From Aralia elata (lineage: Eukaryota > Streptophyta > Magnoliopsida > Apiales > Araliaceae), in assembly GCA_034770075.1 (NCBI GenBank), contig CM068380.1, positions 81,353,393 to 81,417,392 of the forward strand: DNA of 64,000 bases, read 5' to 3'. Of the stretch, positions 1 to 12,430 are shown piece by piece. Each line of letters begins with the position of its first letter. Position 1 is the first letter of the stretch. The notes beneath the pieces are model-generated. The model saw nothing but the letters and a program-made list of their open reading frames with translations. It was not told the DNA's origin and did no database searches. The position numbers and the translations under genes were made by a program.

Positions 1-384
1 TATATCCTTAAAACTGAGTAAATTTCTGCTTGACTCAGTAGAATACAAAGCATCATTAATACAAAGTTTTGTGCCCTTTGACAATTTTATAATCACTCTT
101 CTAGAGTCTTCAATTATAATCGTTTTTCTAGAGCCTTGATTAAGTTTGATGAATAATCGCTCTTCCAGAGGTTTCAATTAAGTTCAATGAACCTGATATG
201 GTATTGCCATTGGCTTTGCATAATTTTAAAAATCATTCTATATGGTAATCGCTCTTCCGGAGCCTTTAATTACCAATAGGAGCCATACATCTTCATATAT
301 ATAAAACATAAATTAAACTTTATTACTTGAAACATAAATCAAACATATCAAAATAAAAATGCTTATTATAATGCCATAATATGA

Positions 385-980
385 TGAAAGAAAAATAAAT
401 AATTGATATGGTCATTTCCATTTGGAAACTCAAGATAATTCATGAGATCTTCAAGATCATTATGATCATTCATGGGATCTTCAAGATCCTTATGATCAAC
501 AAATTTTCGTTTCAATTCCTTTTCTCTTTTCTTTTATGGAAGCTTGGTACAAATCTATCAAATATTTAGGAATACGACAGGTACGTGACCAATGACCTTC
601 CATTCCACACTTACGACCACGACCATAATTTCCTTTATGTTATCAAATGAGGTTCCATTCACTTCAAGGAATGAAGTATAACGGGTCAGGCGAGATTAGT
701 GGATTTTTAGTAAAAGCTCATTATTTTGTTCAGCCACTAAAAGACATGATATCACTTCAGGGAACATAATTTCCTCTATCTCTTCACGAAATATTTTGTA
801 AACTTATGCTCTCGATATTGCTACTGCAGGAGCATATTTGAGACATGGAATATAGTCAATGTTTTCTCTAACATGTTTTCATAAGTGAGATGACGACGAA
901 TAAAAATCATTAATTTTTGCATGATCCTGCAGGGATGCATGATTGCCAACCTTAATTGTATCTTCAAGATTCTATGCCTC
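385..980 (-). pseudogene. Degraded UBN2-type (Copia-like) retrotransposon gag fragment
   Basis: Read on the minus strand, this stretch gives broken pieces of the gag-like protein that is common in plant genomes. The piece near 740-700 reads ISCLLVAEQNNELL. The piece near 632-573 reads KCGMEGHWSRTC, a zinc-knuckle remnant in which the first cysteine of the CCHC pattern is lost. It is followed by IPKYLIDLYQAS and an acidic tail ending at a stop near 387. An upstream piece near 880-830 reads NMLEKTL. In-frame stops and frame changes separate the pieces, and a segment between the upstream blocks appears to be missing. It is therefore a dead fragment of a retroelement structural protein. Assignment rests on remembered family motifs, not on a search. 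Confidence 0.72.
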
Positions 981-1230
981 TAGATGAATCTCAGCATCAA
1001 GAGTCCATGACAAATTATTCTTGCTCAAGATATCAAGGGGTAGCAAATTCAAGTTTTGTAATGTTCAACATTTATATAAATATATAGCTTGATTTCTAGC
1101 ACAGCATGAGTCTTTCCTTGTCACTGCTTTAACTTACTAAAATAATTAAATATACACAATCAAATTTAATTGTAATGAAATAATACTTACAATGAGTTGA
1201 AAGAACTTCCTTTTCAAAATTGGATAGAGA

Positions 1231-1250
1231 CTCGTGCTGATAACGTGTTG
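1231..1250 (-). other. Retroelement leader motif next to the gag remnant
   Basis: The minus strand reads CAACACGTTATCAGCACGAG. From memory, this motif recurs just 5' of UBN2-type gag genes in plants and may serve as a primer-binding-like site. Its position upstream of the gag remnant at 980-385, in the same orientation, fits that role. The assignment is an inference. Confidence 0.4.
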
Positions 1251-1579
1251 TGAAATGATAGATATAACAAAATGTATATCAACCAAAATATATATTGATA
1301 AACTTTTGTATTCAAGTGGTCATCCACAATACTTTTGATATCTCACACAATCACTTGGATGAGTGTGTTACATTACTCATTTGCCCTTTCATATGACATG
1401 TAGCTTATTCAATCACACTTTAGAATGGAGGATATACACATATATATAGCACATATTAATCTGCTGAATATGAAAGGATTTGCCTTTTAATTTTCTTGTG
1501 GGCTCCACCATTTGCAACCTTTCGAATTCTCATCCTTTTCATCTTCCAATCCTTTCACATTCCAATGACTTTATTTATA
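1251..1579. other. AT-rich retroelement-associated sequence, no gene seen
   Basis: This block lies between the leader motif and the reversed LTR-A remnant. It contains a TATATATAG stretch near 1440 but no open frame of note. It may be part of the LTR of the element that owned the gag fragment, but no LTR boundary could be fixed. Confidence 0.35.
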
Positions 1580-2811
1580 ACATGTCACACTATTTTACAG
1601 CATGATGAGCATTACTAAAGCTACAATTCGGACCATCACTTCATTCTTTTGTTTCCCCTACTAGTCCCGACTATACTTTCATTTTCAGAAATGATTTATA
1701 AAACAAAAGGGTGAGCTCAAATAGCCCAATAAGGAATATCATGACTAAGATAACGAAGAATAAATTATTCTTAGCCTTTAACGGTGATAAATCAGAGATG
1801 TCAAAGCATATAACAAATAATATAGATTTTTAGCAAGTAACGAAATGAACAATTCATTAGAATAGTCAAATAAACCATAAAGTATATTATCTTCTCCAAA
1901 TTAAAATTCACCAGCAAGATTTTATCAATGGTAACATCAATCAATAATTCCTTTTTGCACCCAGGCCAAAAAAAACTTTCACCACGAATCCTTGCCACAC
2001 AGGCACCACAAATCCTTAGGCATTAAATATCATTGTCACACAGACACCACAAATCTTTGTCACACAAGTTAAGGACATTCAACAATTATATTGTCTTCGC
2101 ACCCAGGTCAAAGACAGTCAACTGTAACACCAAATAGTCATGATCATACCAATCAATATTTCTTTGTTATAATCATGTCAATCAACAGTTCTTCTTTGCA
2201 CCCAAGCCAAAGAGAATTTTTCATCATAATTTAAGTCTGATGATTATGACAGTGATATAAAGGATGAATATAAATAATATGAATAATAAGATCAAGAATA
2301 AATATTAGAGATTTGTAATTTAATTTATTCAGAGTCCAAGAATATTCAAATTGTCAACATGAAATTCAGAAATTCGATTAAAGTTCAAGAATAAAATAAA
2401 TAAGATTCACAATTCAACTATAACGTGTAAAAAACAATGAGAAGATTCAAGTGAAAAGATATTAGATGAACCAAATTTACCGTTTGAGGATAACACTGCA
2501 AAAACAAATGATAATTTTTACCATAATTTTAGGAGTATGAAAGAAATGATATCCCTTACCTTATCACGTGATTAGATATTGTTTTAATCAACCTATATGT
2601 ATATTTATACTTTAATTAGTAACCGCCACATATAAGTTTCATGGTGTATACTAACTCGTATATTATGAAATTGTCAAAATAAACTTGATAGTATAAATTT
2701 GTATAGCGTACAAAACAGAGTATTTCAAAATAATTTTTTAAAGAAATGAGTAATATTTCAAAATAATCTTCTAGAAGAAACCTTCAAAATAAATCTTCTA
2801 AAAGAAGAGTC

Positions 2812-4462
2812 TGTTAGTTTCTAGAGACAAAGGATATCTAGAAGGGGGGGTTAAATAGATACTTTGAAACTTGTTGACTCTTTTTTCTAAAAGATTTGAT
2901 TAATAAATAAGTTAATTAAACACAACAGAGTATATGATTGATTTTAATCATCCTTAAAGATAGGACAGTTATAACAGATATGATAAAGTAGTGATAAAAC
3001 AATTATAACAGTTATGGAGAGGAGAGAGAGAGAAGGAGAGACACATGACTTTAAGTGGTTCGGAGCACACAAGACTCCTACTCCACTGTTCTACTCCTTG
3101 AGTAGCAAATCTACTAAGGATATCTTTACAACTTGAATCACTAAGATTCCTTCAAGGCTAGCAGCCTCGGAACTCCAATACACCAAGTACTCTTCAAAGC
3201 CAGCAGCCTTGGAACTCTGTAGACTAAAACCCGCAGCCTTAGAATCTCTTGTACCCTCCGGTACTCAGCAAGTCCAGCAGACTTGACTTTGATTGGCCAT
3301 CTGTTGACCCTTTTTACTTGATTGAGAATGTTTATTTTATTGCTACTAAGTTGCTCGAAGCATATGGTCTGATGAACTCAGTAGCAAAGCAAGATATTTC
3401 TCTTTGATCGTAGAGTGGGACTTTGACAGATTTTATTTCTTTTAGTTGTGCTTGCTTATCTGTTTCTTCAATCTGTCTTCCTTATATCGATCCTCTAAAT
3501 TTCTTCAGTTGAATATGAGACCGTTGCATCTGATATTCCCGTTGAGACTTGTTGTTGAACTTAGGAATAGTTTATTCCTGTTGTGCGCGGTAGTGGAGTG
3601 AGTCAGCATCCATTATCTTGCTACAAGATGGTGGTAAAGATAGTGCTCTGAATATCTGCAAACCATAGTTGTTTGTTCCCCCATTGACTTTGATACTTCG
3701 TTCAGTTCAATTAAGTATTCAGTAGCTGTCTTGGGCAGGTCATTCTACTGATCAGTTAATACGGGCAACATAGAATATTAAAATCAGTCTTGGTTGCTTA
3801 TTTGAATGAGGATCGTAGAGTGTTTGGCTGACTATACGATCCTTTGGTGAGACCTGATTCTTGCAGACGTTCATGGTGATCTTTCATATTGCGTTTAGAT
3901 CACTTAGAGACAATATCATAGTTTTGCTCCTTTATCTTCTTGAGAACTATTGTCTTACTAATGCAGATGTGACTCTACGATCGATCTTGACTGATGATAG
4001 AACTAACTCTACGATCTGCCGTGTCACTTCGCGTTTGTCTGGCCGAGTTTCACTCTACGCATGCCTGGCCCAACCCTACGATGCGACTGGCCGAGCTTCA
4101 CTCTACGATGCAACTGGCCGAGCTTCACTCTACGTTAGCCTGGTCCAACTCTATGATGCCAAGAGAGAGCTATGTGACTGACCGAGCCTCACTCTACGTT
4201 TGCCTGACCGAGTTTCAATCTGCGTACCTTTAAGCTGGCTGGCTGCTCTACGATCCTTTGTTGGATGCTTTATGATGACTTGTGTAGTACTCAACGATCA
4301 GTCTAGCCTTGTCATTTTAGTACATTAGATCAACCTAACAAGTTTAATCTTTTCTATCTAAGTCTTTGTACATCAAATCTTTGTAAGGACTTTACAATTC
4401 AGCTACTGAAACACATATACATTAATATCACAACATCAAATTACAGCATGTGATTCCTAACA
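2812..4462 (+). mobile_element. Solo LTR of family B with 5-bp target duplication
   Basis: The 1651-bp unit begins TGTTAG and ends CTAACA, the TG...CA form of LTRs with short inverted ends. It is flanked on both sides by GAGTC (2807-2811 and 4463-4467), a perfect 5-bp target duplication. No internal coding region or second LTR is present, so it is a solo LTR left by recombination between LTRs. Near its start it has the G-rich phrase CTAGAAGGGGGGG, which also opens related sequences at 12,001 and 43,649. Its 3' part holds degenerate repeats with the phrase CTCTACG (about 3970-4240). Short open frames inside it are repeats, not genes. It lies within the older LTR-A copy. Confidence 0.82.
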
Positions 4463-5107
4463 GAGTCTTCTAAAGGAAGAGTTATAAAAACTGTGTGATG
4501 TGTGCGTAAGTGCTTATGCAACTTTTATAAAAAAACTCACTTGAACAATTGTTGCACCAAAACTTAAGACAGTTTTAGCACTCTTAGATACACTTACACT
4601 AACGATTTAGAGAGTGAAAGGAAGGATAAACAAGAAAGTTATGAAAATCCTTATGCTTAACCCCCCATATTTATAGCAAAAACTTAACCCACATCAATAT
4701 CACCACACGTTATACATTTTAGGACACTTTTAATCTATACCGTTCATCACCTATCCACACGTTACACATTTCAGATTACCTTTAATCTTTACCATCACAC
4801 GTTACACATTTCAAAACACACGTTACACATTTCAGGACACGCGTTACACGTTTCAAGATTATCATTTTTTTTCTTTACAACTCACTATTATTATTATATA
4901 ATCATTTTCTGTATTATTGTATTAATGTATTAATATCACAGATATCATAGACTCGTAATTTTGGCAATCAGATCGTTCCCAGAAAAAAGTGGGCCTTCCG
5001 TATAAATGACGCGTAATTAAATAACCTATTTCTTCGACAGAACTTCTAGACATTGGCAATAATGCTAACAAATCTAATAATATCATTTCAAATAATATGA
5101 GTTACTG

Positions 5108-5510
5108 TGTCGTGACAATTATTGTTTTAATAATGAAAAATACTGTGCAGTTGTTAGTCTGACAATTATTGAATCAATAATATAAAATACTATGTAATTG
5201 TCACTGCAACAATTGTTGAATCAATAATATGAAATACTATGCATTTATTATTGTGGTAATTATTGAATTAATAATATGAAATACTATATAATTATTATTG
5301 TGATAATTATTGAATCAATAATATGACATATTATGCAGTTACTATTGTGACAATTATTTAATCAATAATATAAAATATTATGTGGCTACTACTGTAACAA
5401 TTATTAAATCAATAATATAAAATTTTATACAGTTATTACTGTAATAATTATTGAATAAAATACTGAATGATTACTAGTATGTAATTATTGAATCAATAAT
5501 CAAAAATATT
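5108..5510. repeat. Tandem repeats of about 58 bp, each with a palindrome
   Basis: Roughly seven diverged copies of a unit of about 55-60 bp occur here. Each carries ATTATTGAATCAATAAT, which is palindromic apart from its centre, followed by a TAxxAAATACTATG-like phrase. A single related unit occurs in LTR-A near 7208-7290 (reverse orientation), so the array is an expanded sub-repeat of that LTR. Confidence 0.7.
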
Positions 5511-5623
5511 GTATAATACCACGTCTCCATTCTCTAATGATCGTCATCATATTATAAGATTTTGGACCTGTTATGTCATCATTTAGCTAACGGCCCATGG
5601 GTACGGGTAATGCACCACATCTC

Positions 5624-5629
<6 letters not shown>

Positions 5630-5709
<80 letters not shown>
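5630..5709. repeat. (CT)n(TA)n microsatellite
   Basis: A CT run passes directly into a long TA run that abuts the foldback element at 5710. The TA run resumes after it at 5902-5933. Open frames here encode only Tyr-Ile or Arg-Glu runs and are not genes. Confidence 0.9.
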
Positions 5710-5711
<2 letters not shown>

Positions 5712-5900
5712 GGTCCGGCTCTAAAGCGAACTTTAAAGAGTGAACCAAAAACGAACCGTCGTGTTTGGTGTCTATGGTGACGGTTCGACCCGTCGCCATA
5801 GCCATGTAGTATTTGGCGACGGGTCGAACCGTCGCCATAGACACCAAAGACGACAGTTCGTCTTTGGTTCGCTCTTTAAAGTTCGCTTTAGAGCCTCTCC

Positions 5901-5902
<2 letters not shown>
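5710..5902. mobile_element. Foldback MITE inside a TA microsatellite (Micron-like)
   Basis: Two arms of about 89 bp (5710-5798 and 5813-5902) are inverted repeats with only scattered mismatches, around a central spacer of about 14 bp. The whole unit could fold into a long hairpin. TA repeats lie immediately on both sides, as if the element had inserted into a TA microsatellite. Elements called Micron in rice show this target preference. No coding capacity is present. Confidence 0.75.
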
Positions 5903-5934
<32 letters not shown>

Positions 5935-5936
<2 letters not shown>

Positions 5937-6806
5937 CAAGAGTTTATGTATTTGTATTTAATAATTACTTACGTGAATAATTATTTTAAAGATATATAGA
6001 ATATAATGAAATATTTTTATAATTTTATTTAATTTTGTAATCATATATAATTTTATATATTAATGAATTTTATAAAAAAAAGTCTGTACGTAATAAGATT
6101 TATAAATTTATATAAACATATACTCTTTTTGTTTTTCAAAAATTAACTTAGTTTGATCTTTTAGTATAATGGATGCATGCATGCACGAAAAAACAAGAAT
6201 AATAACACTGAATTAGCGAACTTGAAATACGTACAAGGTGTATTAATTGAGAAAGTCTGCCAACTCTGACGTGATAATTAGTTGCCAAGTGGCGCCAGCT
6301 TATCCAATGAAAATTAATGAGATAGACCAACTTGCATGCATCCATGACAGATATTTAGGGTTGCACCCAAAAAAAAAACACTAGATATGAGGGGAGAAGA
6401 ACAACAAATAGTTATCTAATCAGATACTTAGAACATAAAAGTAGTGATAAGGAATATATGTATATATCTTTCATAAAAATGGAACCTTAATCACTTAATC
6501 TCGATTATTTGGCTTGAAAAAGGAGAGTTATAAATAACCATTCCCTTGATTGGTCAATTATATTGTTGAGTACCTGTATTTTATTAATTTATTAATAAAA
6601 TATAAATAAAAAGAAAATAATTAAAATGTCCTTTAAATTACTAAATTCTACAAAATATAATATTTATTACAGGACAAATACAGTAGTGTTACGTGTCTGA
6701 GAATGAAACGACTACGTAAATTGAAACAGGTAATCTCTTAATACTTACTAACAATGATTTTTGTGAGTTAGATGATTATGGGTATGAGAGTTACACCGGT
6801 TACTAA
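5935..6806. other. AT-rich intergenic DNA, no gene seen
   Basis: I see no open frame with protein-like content, no RNA gene and no repeat structure here beyond short A/T runs. The segment separates the MITE from the solo LTR. Confidence 0.5.
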
Positions 6807-7576
6807 TGTAAGACCCCGAATTTATGAAATAAAAATTTATTATTTTCTTTATGATTATTTTTCTAAATAGTGAAGTGCTTAATTGTTATAAATGATAGTT
6901 AAGGGTGTTATATGTAAATTATCTGATAAATAGTATGTCGGAAAATATTCCTTTTGTCGGGGAATATTCTTTCTGTCGGGGAATATTATATTCGGTACCG
7001 TACGACGGCGCCGAAATGGCAATATTGTCAACGATAGTGGGCCCCACAACGGGTTAACTGTCGGATATAGAAAGTGATAGAAATTGGCGGCAAAACTTTA
7101 ACCAATAACTGTTGAAATACCCGGTGATAAAAAGAACAGTAAAACGCGTTATTCGACAGTAGTACACGGTATTCCACAGTAGCTCACGATGTTGCACAGT
7201 GTTTTATATTATGGATTCAATAATTGATAAAGTAGCAATTGCATAGTATCTTGATTCAATAATTGTTAATTAGCATCTGCATAATATATTTTACTATTTG
7301 TCACGACACTGTAACTTATATCATTTGATAGGATATTTTAGCATTATCGACAATGTCTAGAAATTCTGTCAAGGAAAGGGGTTATTTAATTGCGCGCCAT
7401 TTTTATGGAAGGCCCCCTCTTTCCTGGGAATAATCTGGTTGTCAGTATTGCGAGTATATGCTATCTGTGATATTAATACATTTAACACAATAATACAGAA
7501 AAATGGATTTATTGTGATAATGGAGTTATTTTTTTTATGGTTTTATCTTTTGATAATGGATTAATTTTTGAATAAA

Positions 7577-7684
7577 TGGATGGATGATATTAATGGAAGA
7601 AAAAATGGATGGATGATATTAATGGAAGAAAAAATGGATGGATGATATTAATGGAAGAAAAAATGGATGGATGATATTAAAAGA
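7577..7684. repeat. 29-bp tandem repeat, nearly four copies
   Basis: Units containing TGGATGGATGATATTAATGG start at 7577, 7606, 7635 and 7664. The copies are almost identical, so the expansion is recent compared with the age of the LTR it sits in. Confidence 0.85.
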
Positions 7685-7724
7685 ATATGGGGAAAAGACC
7701 AAAATGCCCTCACCTTGATTTTCC

Positions 7725-7732
7725 TATAAATA
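7725..7732 (+). promoter_or_regulatory. TATA element of LTR-A
   Basis: TATAAATA lies in the LTR, preceded by CC and followed by GGGAG, a typical plant TATA context. It probably marked the transcription start of the parent retrotransposon. This is inference from position and motif. Confidence 0.5.
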
Positions 7733-10300
7733 GGGAGAGTTTGCTTAAGAAATTTTCACACCTTCATTGCTTATACTTACTCTCTCTCTAAATTTCTGAA
7801 GTTCTCTTAGTGTGCTAGGCTATTGTGAGTATTTGTGAGAATACTAGTATTATCCGAAGTTAGTAAACTTCATAGAAAGTAACATCCAGTCACTTGTTAA
7901 CTAAGGTAGGGAATATCATTTCTTTCATACTCATATATAATATCATTTGCTTTCATGTTCGTAAGTGATATTATACTCATAAAGGTTGTTATTCATTCTG
8001 TATTAATTTGTGGGGATAACCTGGCCGTGCGGTATGACGCATGCCTGGTGAATATCATTTTGTATTCAACCTTTATTATTCTATGGGAATAACCTGTAAG
8101 TACGAGTGTCGTACCTGGTGAATACCCTTCTGTATTCATTCCTTATTAATCTGTGGGTATAACCTGTTCGTGCGGATTGACGCATACCTGGTGAATAACC
8201 CGTCGTATTCATTACTTATTAATCTGTTGTGAAAATAATCTGTCTACCCGAATTATCGCATGACAGGTGAAAATCCATTTGCAGTTTCATATATTCTGTT
8301 ATACTCATATAATTTATCATTTCTTTTCTACTCTTTAAGGGATATCTTTTTCTTTCACATTTCTCCATTTATGATAAGAAATCCTTGTTTGTTTCCAAAA
8401 CCTTATTTTTAAATGGAGAAAATCCCTGAAAATTAGTACAATATCCTTAATAGTTTGTGCTTCATCTAATATCTTTTCACTTGAATCTTTCTATACGTTA
8501 TAGTTGAAGCATGAAATAATTTCTTGAATATCATTCTTGAATTTGACTCCACAATTTGGTTATCATGTTGGCAATTTGGTCAATCTTTGATACTGATTAA
8601 ATTATAAGTTTTTCTTATCCTTGATCTCACTGTATCATTGTCATCATCCTCATCCTCATACTTAAATTGTGGTGATAGTTCTCTTTGGCCCGTAGTGCAA
8701 AGATGAACTGGCGTGACATGATTTTGACCAAACTGTGTATTGGTATTATCATGACTTTTGGTGTTACAAACAAAGGCGTATGGTGAAAGTTCTCTTTGGC
8801 CCGTAGTGCAAAGATGAACTGGCGTTTGGCATGATCATGACCGGTGATGTTATAAATAAATATCTTTGGCACGTAGTGCAAAGAGAGGCTGTTGAATATA
8901 AACTGTTGATTTGGATGTTCATAAACAGGAATTGTTGATTGGTGTTACAGGGATAAAATATTGGTGGTGATCCTTTAATTTATAGAAGATGGTAGATATT
9001 ATAATCTACTTGACTCTTCTAATGGATTGTTGGTTCCGCTGCAATTGTTGTTGTTGAACAATTAAAATATCTTTAAATCTCTGATTTAATTCTGTTGAAG
9101 ACTAAAGATAAGTTTTATTCTTCATTATCTTAGTCATGATATTTCTTACTGGGCTATTTGAGCTCACATTTTTCAGTTTTGTCCCATTGTTCTTCTCAGG
9201 AAAGGAAAATGTAGCTGGGACTAGCTGGGGAGTGGAGTGATGGTCCGAGTTAGTGGTTGTCCTCATCAAGTTATGACTTAGTTTAATAATGATTGTACTG
9301 GAGACTTAAAACATGTGTTGCCGTCTTTTTACGGCATTGTAATAATTTGGGTTTGGATACTGTGGTACCATACGGTACGATATTTGTATGGAAGGTCATA
9401 GTATGTGTGTGGTCGTATTTTGCACGACAAATATTAGTTGTAAATGGAAAAATTCGTATTTGTAATTGTATTTTTGTAAAATGTTTTTGACGACTCAAAA
9501 TGGGTTGTGTGGACCTATTTTGGGGGCGTCACAACTAAGAAATAAACAATTATAAAGTTATTATGTCTAAATAAAAAAAATCATCAACACTCAATCAAAC
9601 AACAATAAGACAAATCAGATCTCTTCAAATACATTATCATAATTTTAGAATTAGTCATTCGCCATGTGCTCGCCAAGCCAGTTTACAAGGTAGTATTTAG
9701 TATTTCAGTAATTCATTAGAAATTGTTGTAATTTTGTAACAATTTTCAATCCAGTGTTGCTGAAATTGTGTTGTGCCAATTGAATAGTGGAATTGTTTAC
9801 TTTGTACCATAACTCTCTGCGTTCCAAAAAATCCTTGAATCTAAGACATTGAATTTATAATTGTCTGATCCTTAATAAACAATTTTAATTTCTGAATTAT
9901 TTATTGTCTAAAATAATTTTTTCACATATAAAAAAAATAAAGTAACGTTGAGGATGGCCTGTATTTTTACTAATTCATCATATTAACCTACTTATTAATT
10001 AATTAATTTCAGTTCAACTTGAAAGTTATCTTTCCCTACCTAAATTTTCATATTATAAGTTATATATTCCATCCATTTCAAAATTAAAAATACATTATAT
10101 TTTTCTTAGTATGTTCTAAAACCATAAATACATTATTATTTTTATCCTTATTACTTTATAAATGCATCTCAAATTTGGAACAGAAGTATATCTAATCATA
10201 AAATTTGTTAGCTAGATATCAATATATCCCAAAAAAGTAGTGTATTTTCATAGTTAAATACAATTATGGCAGTGATTTTTTTCTCTGATGGAAGAATAAC

Positions 10301-10540
10301 ATATTCTCTTTGTTCTAAATTATAATTTTATTATTAAATTTTTACAAATTAATTTCAAACATTTTCAAGCTCAAAATTGGCACGAATTCATTTAGTTTAT
10401 ATCTATCTGTATAATTATGAATATCATAAACTATTTAAAAAGTATTAGTAATTATTAAATTTATTATTTTTAAAACTTAAATAAATTATGTCAATTTTAA
10501 CTTTAAAAACGTTTTAAATTAATTTATAATTCGAATATTC
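10301..10540. mobile_element. MITE, shared family with 16.4 and 22.3 kb
   Basis: The ends are imperfect inverted repeats (start TATTCTCTTTGTTCTAAATT, end ...TAATTCGAATATTC). The interior shares an ordered set of phrases with the copies at 22,301 and about 16,428. One is AATTTTAA followed by a TTAAATTAATTT-like stretch near the right end. No coding capacity is present. The boundaries are approximate. Confidence 0.5.
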
Positions 10541-10844
10541 ATTGAGCAGTACGATTTTTCGGTGACGCAATCAAAAGAGAGTACTGATTTGAAGTTTAAG
10601 AAGTTACTTGAAGTAGCTAGGACGAAAATAGGAAACCTGACTTGGACCAAAAAATGATACTTAGCTCTATGTGGGCTTGAGCTGGTTTAGACATTTAAGA
10701 ACTCTTACCCAAACAGTTTTTCTAAACTTTTTATGGGCTTGTAATCACATAGAGTTAATGGATTGAGCCCAATCAGTAAACTCTCTAAAAGCTGGATTTG
10801 ACTTCTATCCATTATATTCCTCTTTAATTCCCCTCAATTCTACA

Positions 10845-10845
<1 letters not shown>

Positions 10846-10930
<85 letters not shown>
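10846..10930. repeat. (AC)n(AT)n compound microsatellite
   Basis: An uninterrupted CA run of more than 40 bases passes directly into an AT run of similar length. Confidence 0.95.
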
Positions 10931-10933
<3 letters not shown>

Positions 10934-12000
10934 GTATAACATCTTTAATCTGTAACAAATTAACAATCCTAACATATAAATGGAGATCACAATAATGTAA
11001 TCAAATCTGTAAAGATTAAAATCATTAGAGTAACAAAAAATTTCCTTTTCTTTTTTTTGAAAACAGTCTACCGGCTGAGAAATATTATGAATACACGGAA
11101 ATGAATATCCTCCACCCAATATGAAGAAGGTACATGAAAACCTAAAGATTGAGCTAACGTAACAAGGGCATGCATGAACTACTTTGTTAGTTACCATCCC
11201 GTCCCAAAATACACAATTTCGTCACAAAATAACGTAATTTCCTTTTTGACAGCCTCTTTTTAAAATATACTCTCTCTCTCTCTCTCGATTTTCACCAATA
11301 GAATATTATTTCAATTTTAAGAACTTAACTAGCGAAATTATAAAATTTAAATTGATATAAATTTATTTAAATTTTAAGAATTTTCAATATTCACGATTGT
11401 ATCGACTACAATCACATGAATTTAAAAATCACAACACTTAAAAAATTCAACTTGAGACTCTTTTTATAGAACGATGTTGTACTAGACATGCACAATAAGT
11501 CAGTTTGGTCCGACCTGACCTAGGGCCTTCCAGATCTTGGGCTTTGACCAGGCTAGGCCTAACTGTTGACTTAGGCCTCTCAGGCCAGGCCATGCTAGGC
11601 TTTGGTCGCTGAACTGTGGTCTGCTTTGACTTGCAAGCTAGGCCAGACCTAAGTCAGTGTGGTCCGCGATTTTTTCTAATGTTAAATATTAAAAATAAAA
11701 ATTATAAAATATAGACTAATAAAATTTTGTAAAAATAATGCGAGATTTTTGAGATTTATTTTATTTTAACATTCTACTGTAAACCAATATAAGTTAGATG
11801 ATTAGAACAAAAATAATTATATTCCTCTTAAATTATATAAAAATGTAATTTAGATGAAACCAGAATATAAAGCAAATTGATTTCCTAAATGTATGTCCAC
11901 TATGCATTGTTTGTATTCGTAGAAAATATAATTTAAATACAATCTACTATGATACATGTGACTATATATGCAAAATAAAATTTGTTATTCTCAAAGGCAT

Positions 12001-12430
12001 AAAGAGATCTAGAAGGAGATTGAATAGATCATTTAAAAAACTTTTGAATTTAAGGAGTTATTACCAACTTTTAATTAAACAAGTTAATTAGTTGGTTATG
12101 CACAACGAATGATATTTTAGAAAACTCCTTCAAAGATTTGAAGAAAATCTCAACTCTAAATTTAGTAAGCAATTGTGGAGTTAAGTCACAAAACTAAAAC
12201 GTAGAGTGTTGAAAGTAATGCAACAGAAAAATAAGTGTAGAAAGTAAATGACACGAGATTTTAGGTGGTTCGAAGTACAAAGATTTCATAGTCCATTTTT
12301 CTACTCCTTAAATATAGAGAATTCACTAAGGATGGGATGATGACTAAGATCTTTTCCAACAATATTTGCAATAAGTAAATTACTTAGATTCCTAAGAGTC
12401 GCTCAAAAGTTGAAATGGTGCAAAGACATT
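12001..12430 (+). repeat. Truncated LTR-B fragment
   Basis: The start AGAGATCTAGAAGGAGATTG, followed by GAATAGATC, parallels the openings of the LTR-B units at 2812 and 43,649. Like them it is followed by a GTGGTTCG phrase, here at about 12,265. The similarity fades near 12,430 and there is no matching end, so it is a decayed fragment. Confidence 0.55.

Larger units (their letters stand above)
1580..5510 (-). repeat. Old LTR of family A, reversed and interrupted
   Basis: The reverse complement of this block matches the solo LTR at 6807-9533 in several collinear stretches. Examples are 1640-1800 against about 9100-9250, 2300-2480 against about 8440-8545, and 4890-5110 against about 7320-7500. 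The shared repeated phrase containing TTTGGCxxGxGTGCAAAG is also present, reversed, at 1950-2220. The copy is diverged and lacks clear ends, so it is an old insertion. It is split by the solo LTR at 2812-4462. The matches were made by eye. Confidence 0.65.
6807..9533 (+). mobile_element. Solo LTR of family A (2.7 kb) with 5-bp target duplication
   Basis: The unit begins TGTAAGACCCCG and ends GGGGGCGTCACA, which are imperfect inverted ends in TG...CA form. ACTAA stands directly on both sides (6802-6806 and 9534-9538), a perfect 5-bp target duplication. No second LTR or internal region is present, so it is a solo LTR. It holds a 29-bp tandem repeat (7577-7684), a TATA element at 7725, and repeated phrases such as CTTTGGCCCGTAGTGCAAAG (8676-8885). 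Related copies lie reversed at 1580-5510 and truncated at 28,225-29,088. LTRs of this size are usually Ty3/gypsy, but no protein domain is left to confirm it. Confidence 0.85.

Noticed and set aside
3861..4233. Open frames with repeated LAELHST-like phrases
   Set aside because: They translate the CTCTACG repeats of a solo LTR with a perfect target duplication, so they are not a gene.
5562..5934. Open frames encoding long Tyr-Ile or Arg-Glu runs
   Set aside because: They are translations of TA and CT microsatellites and the foldback MITE arms.
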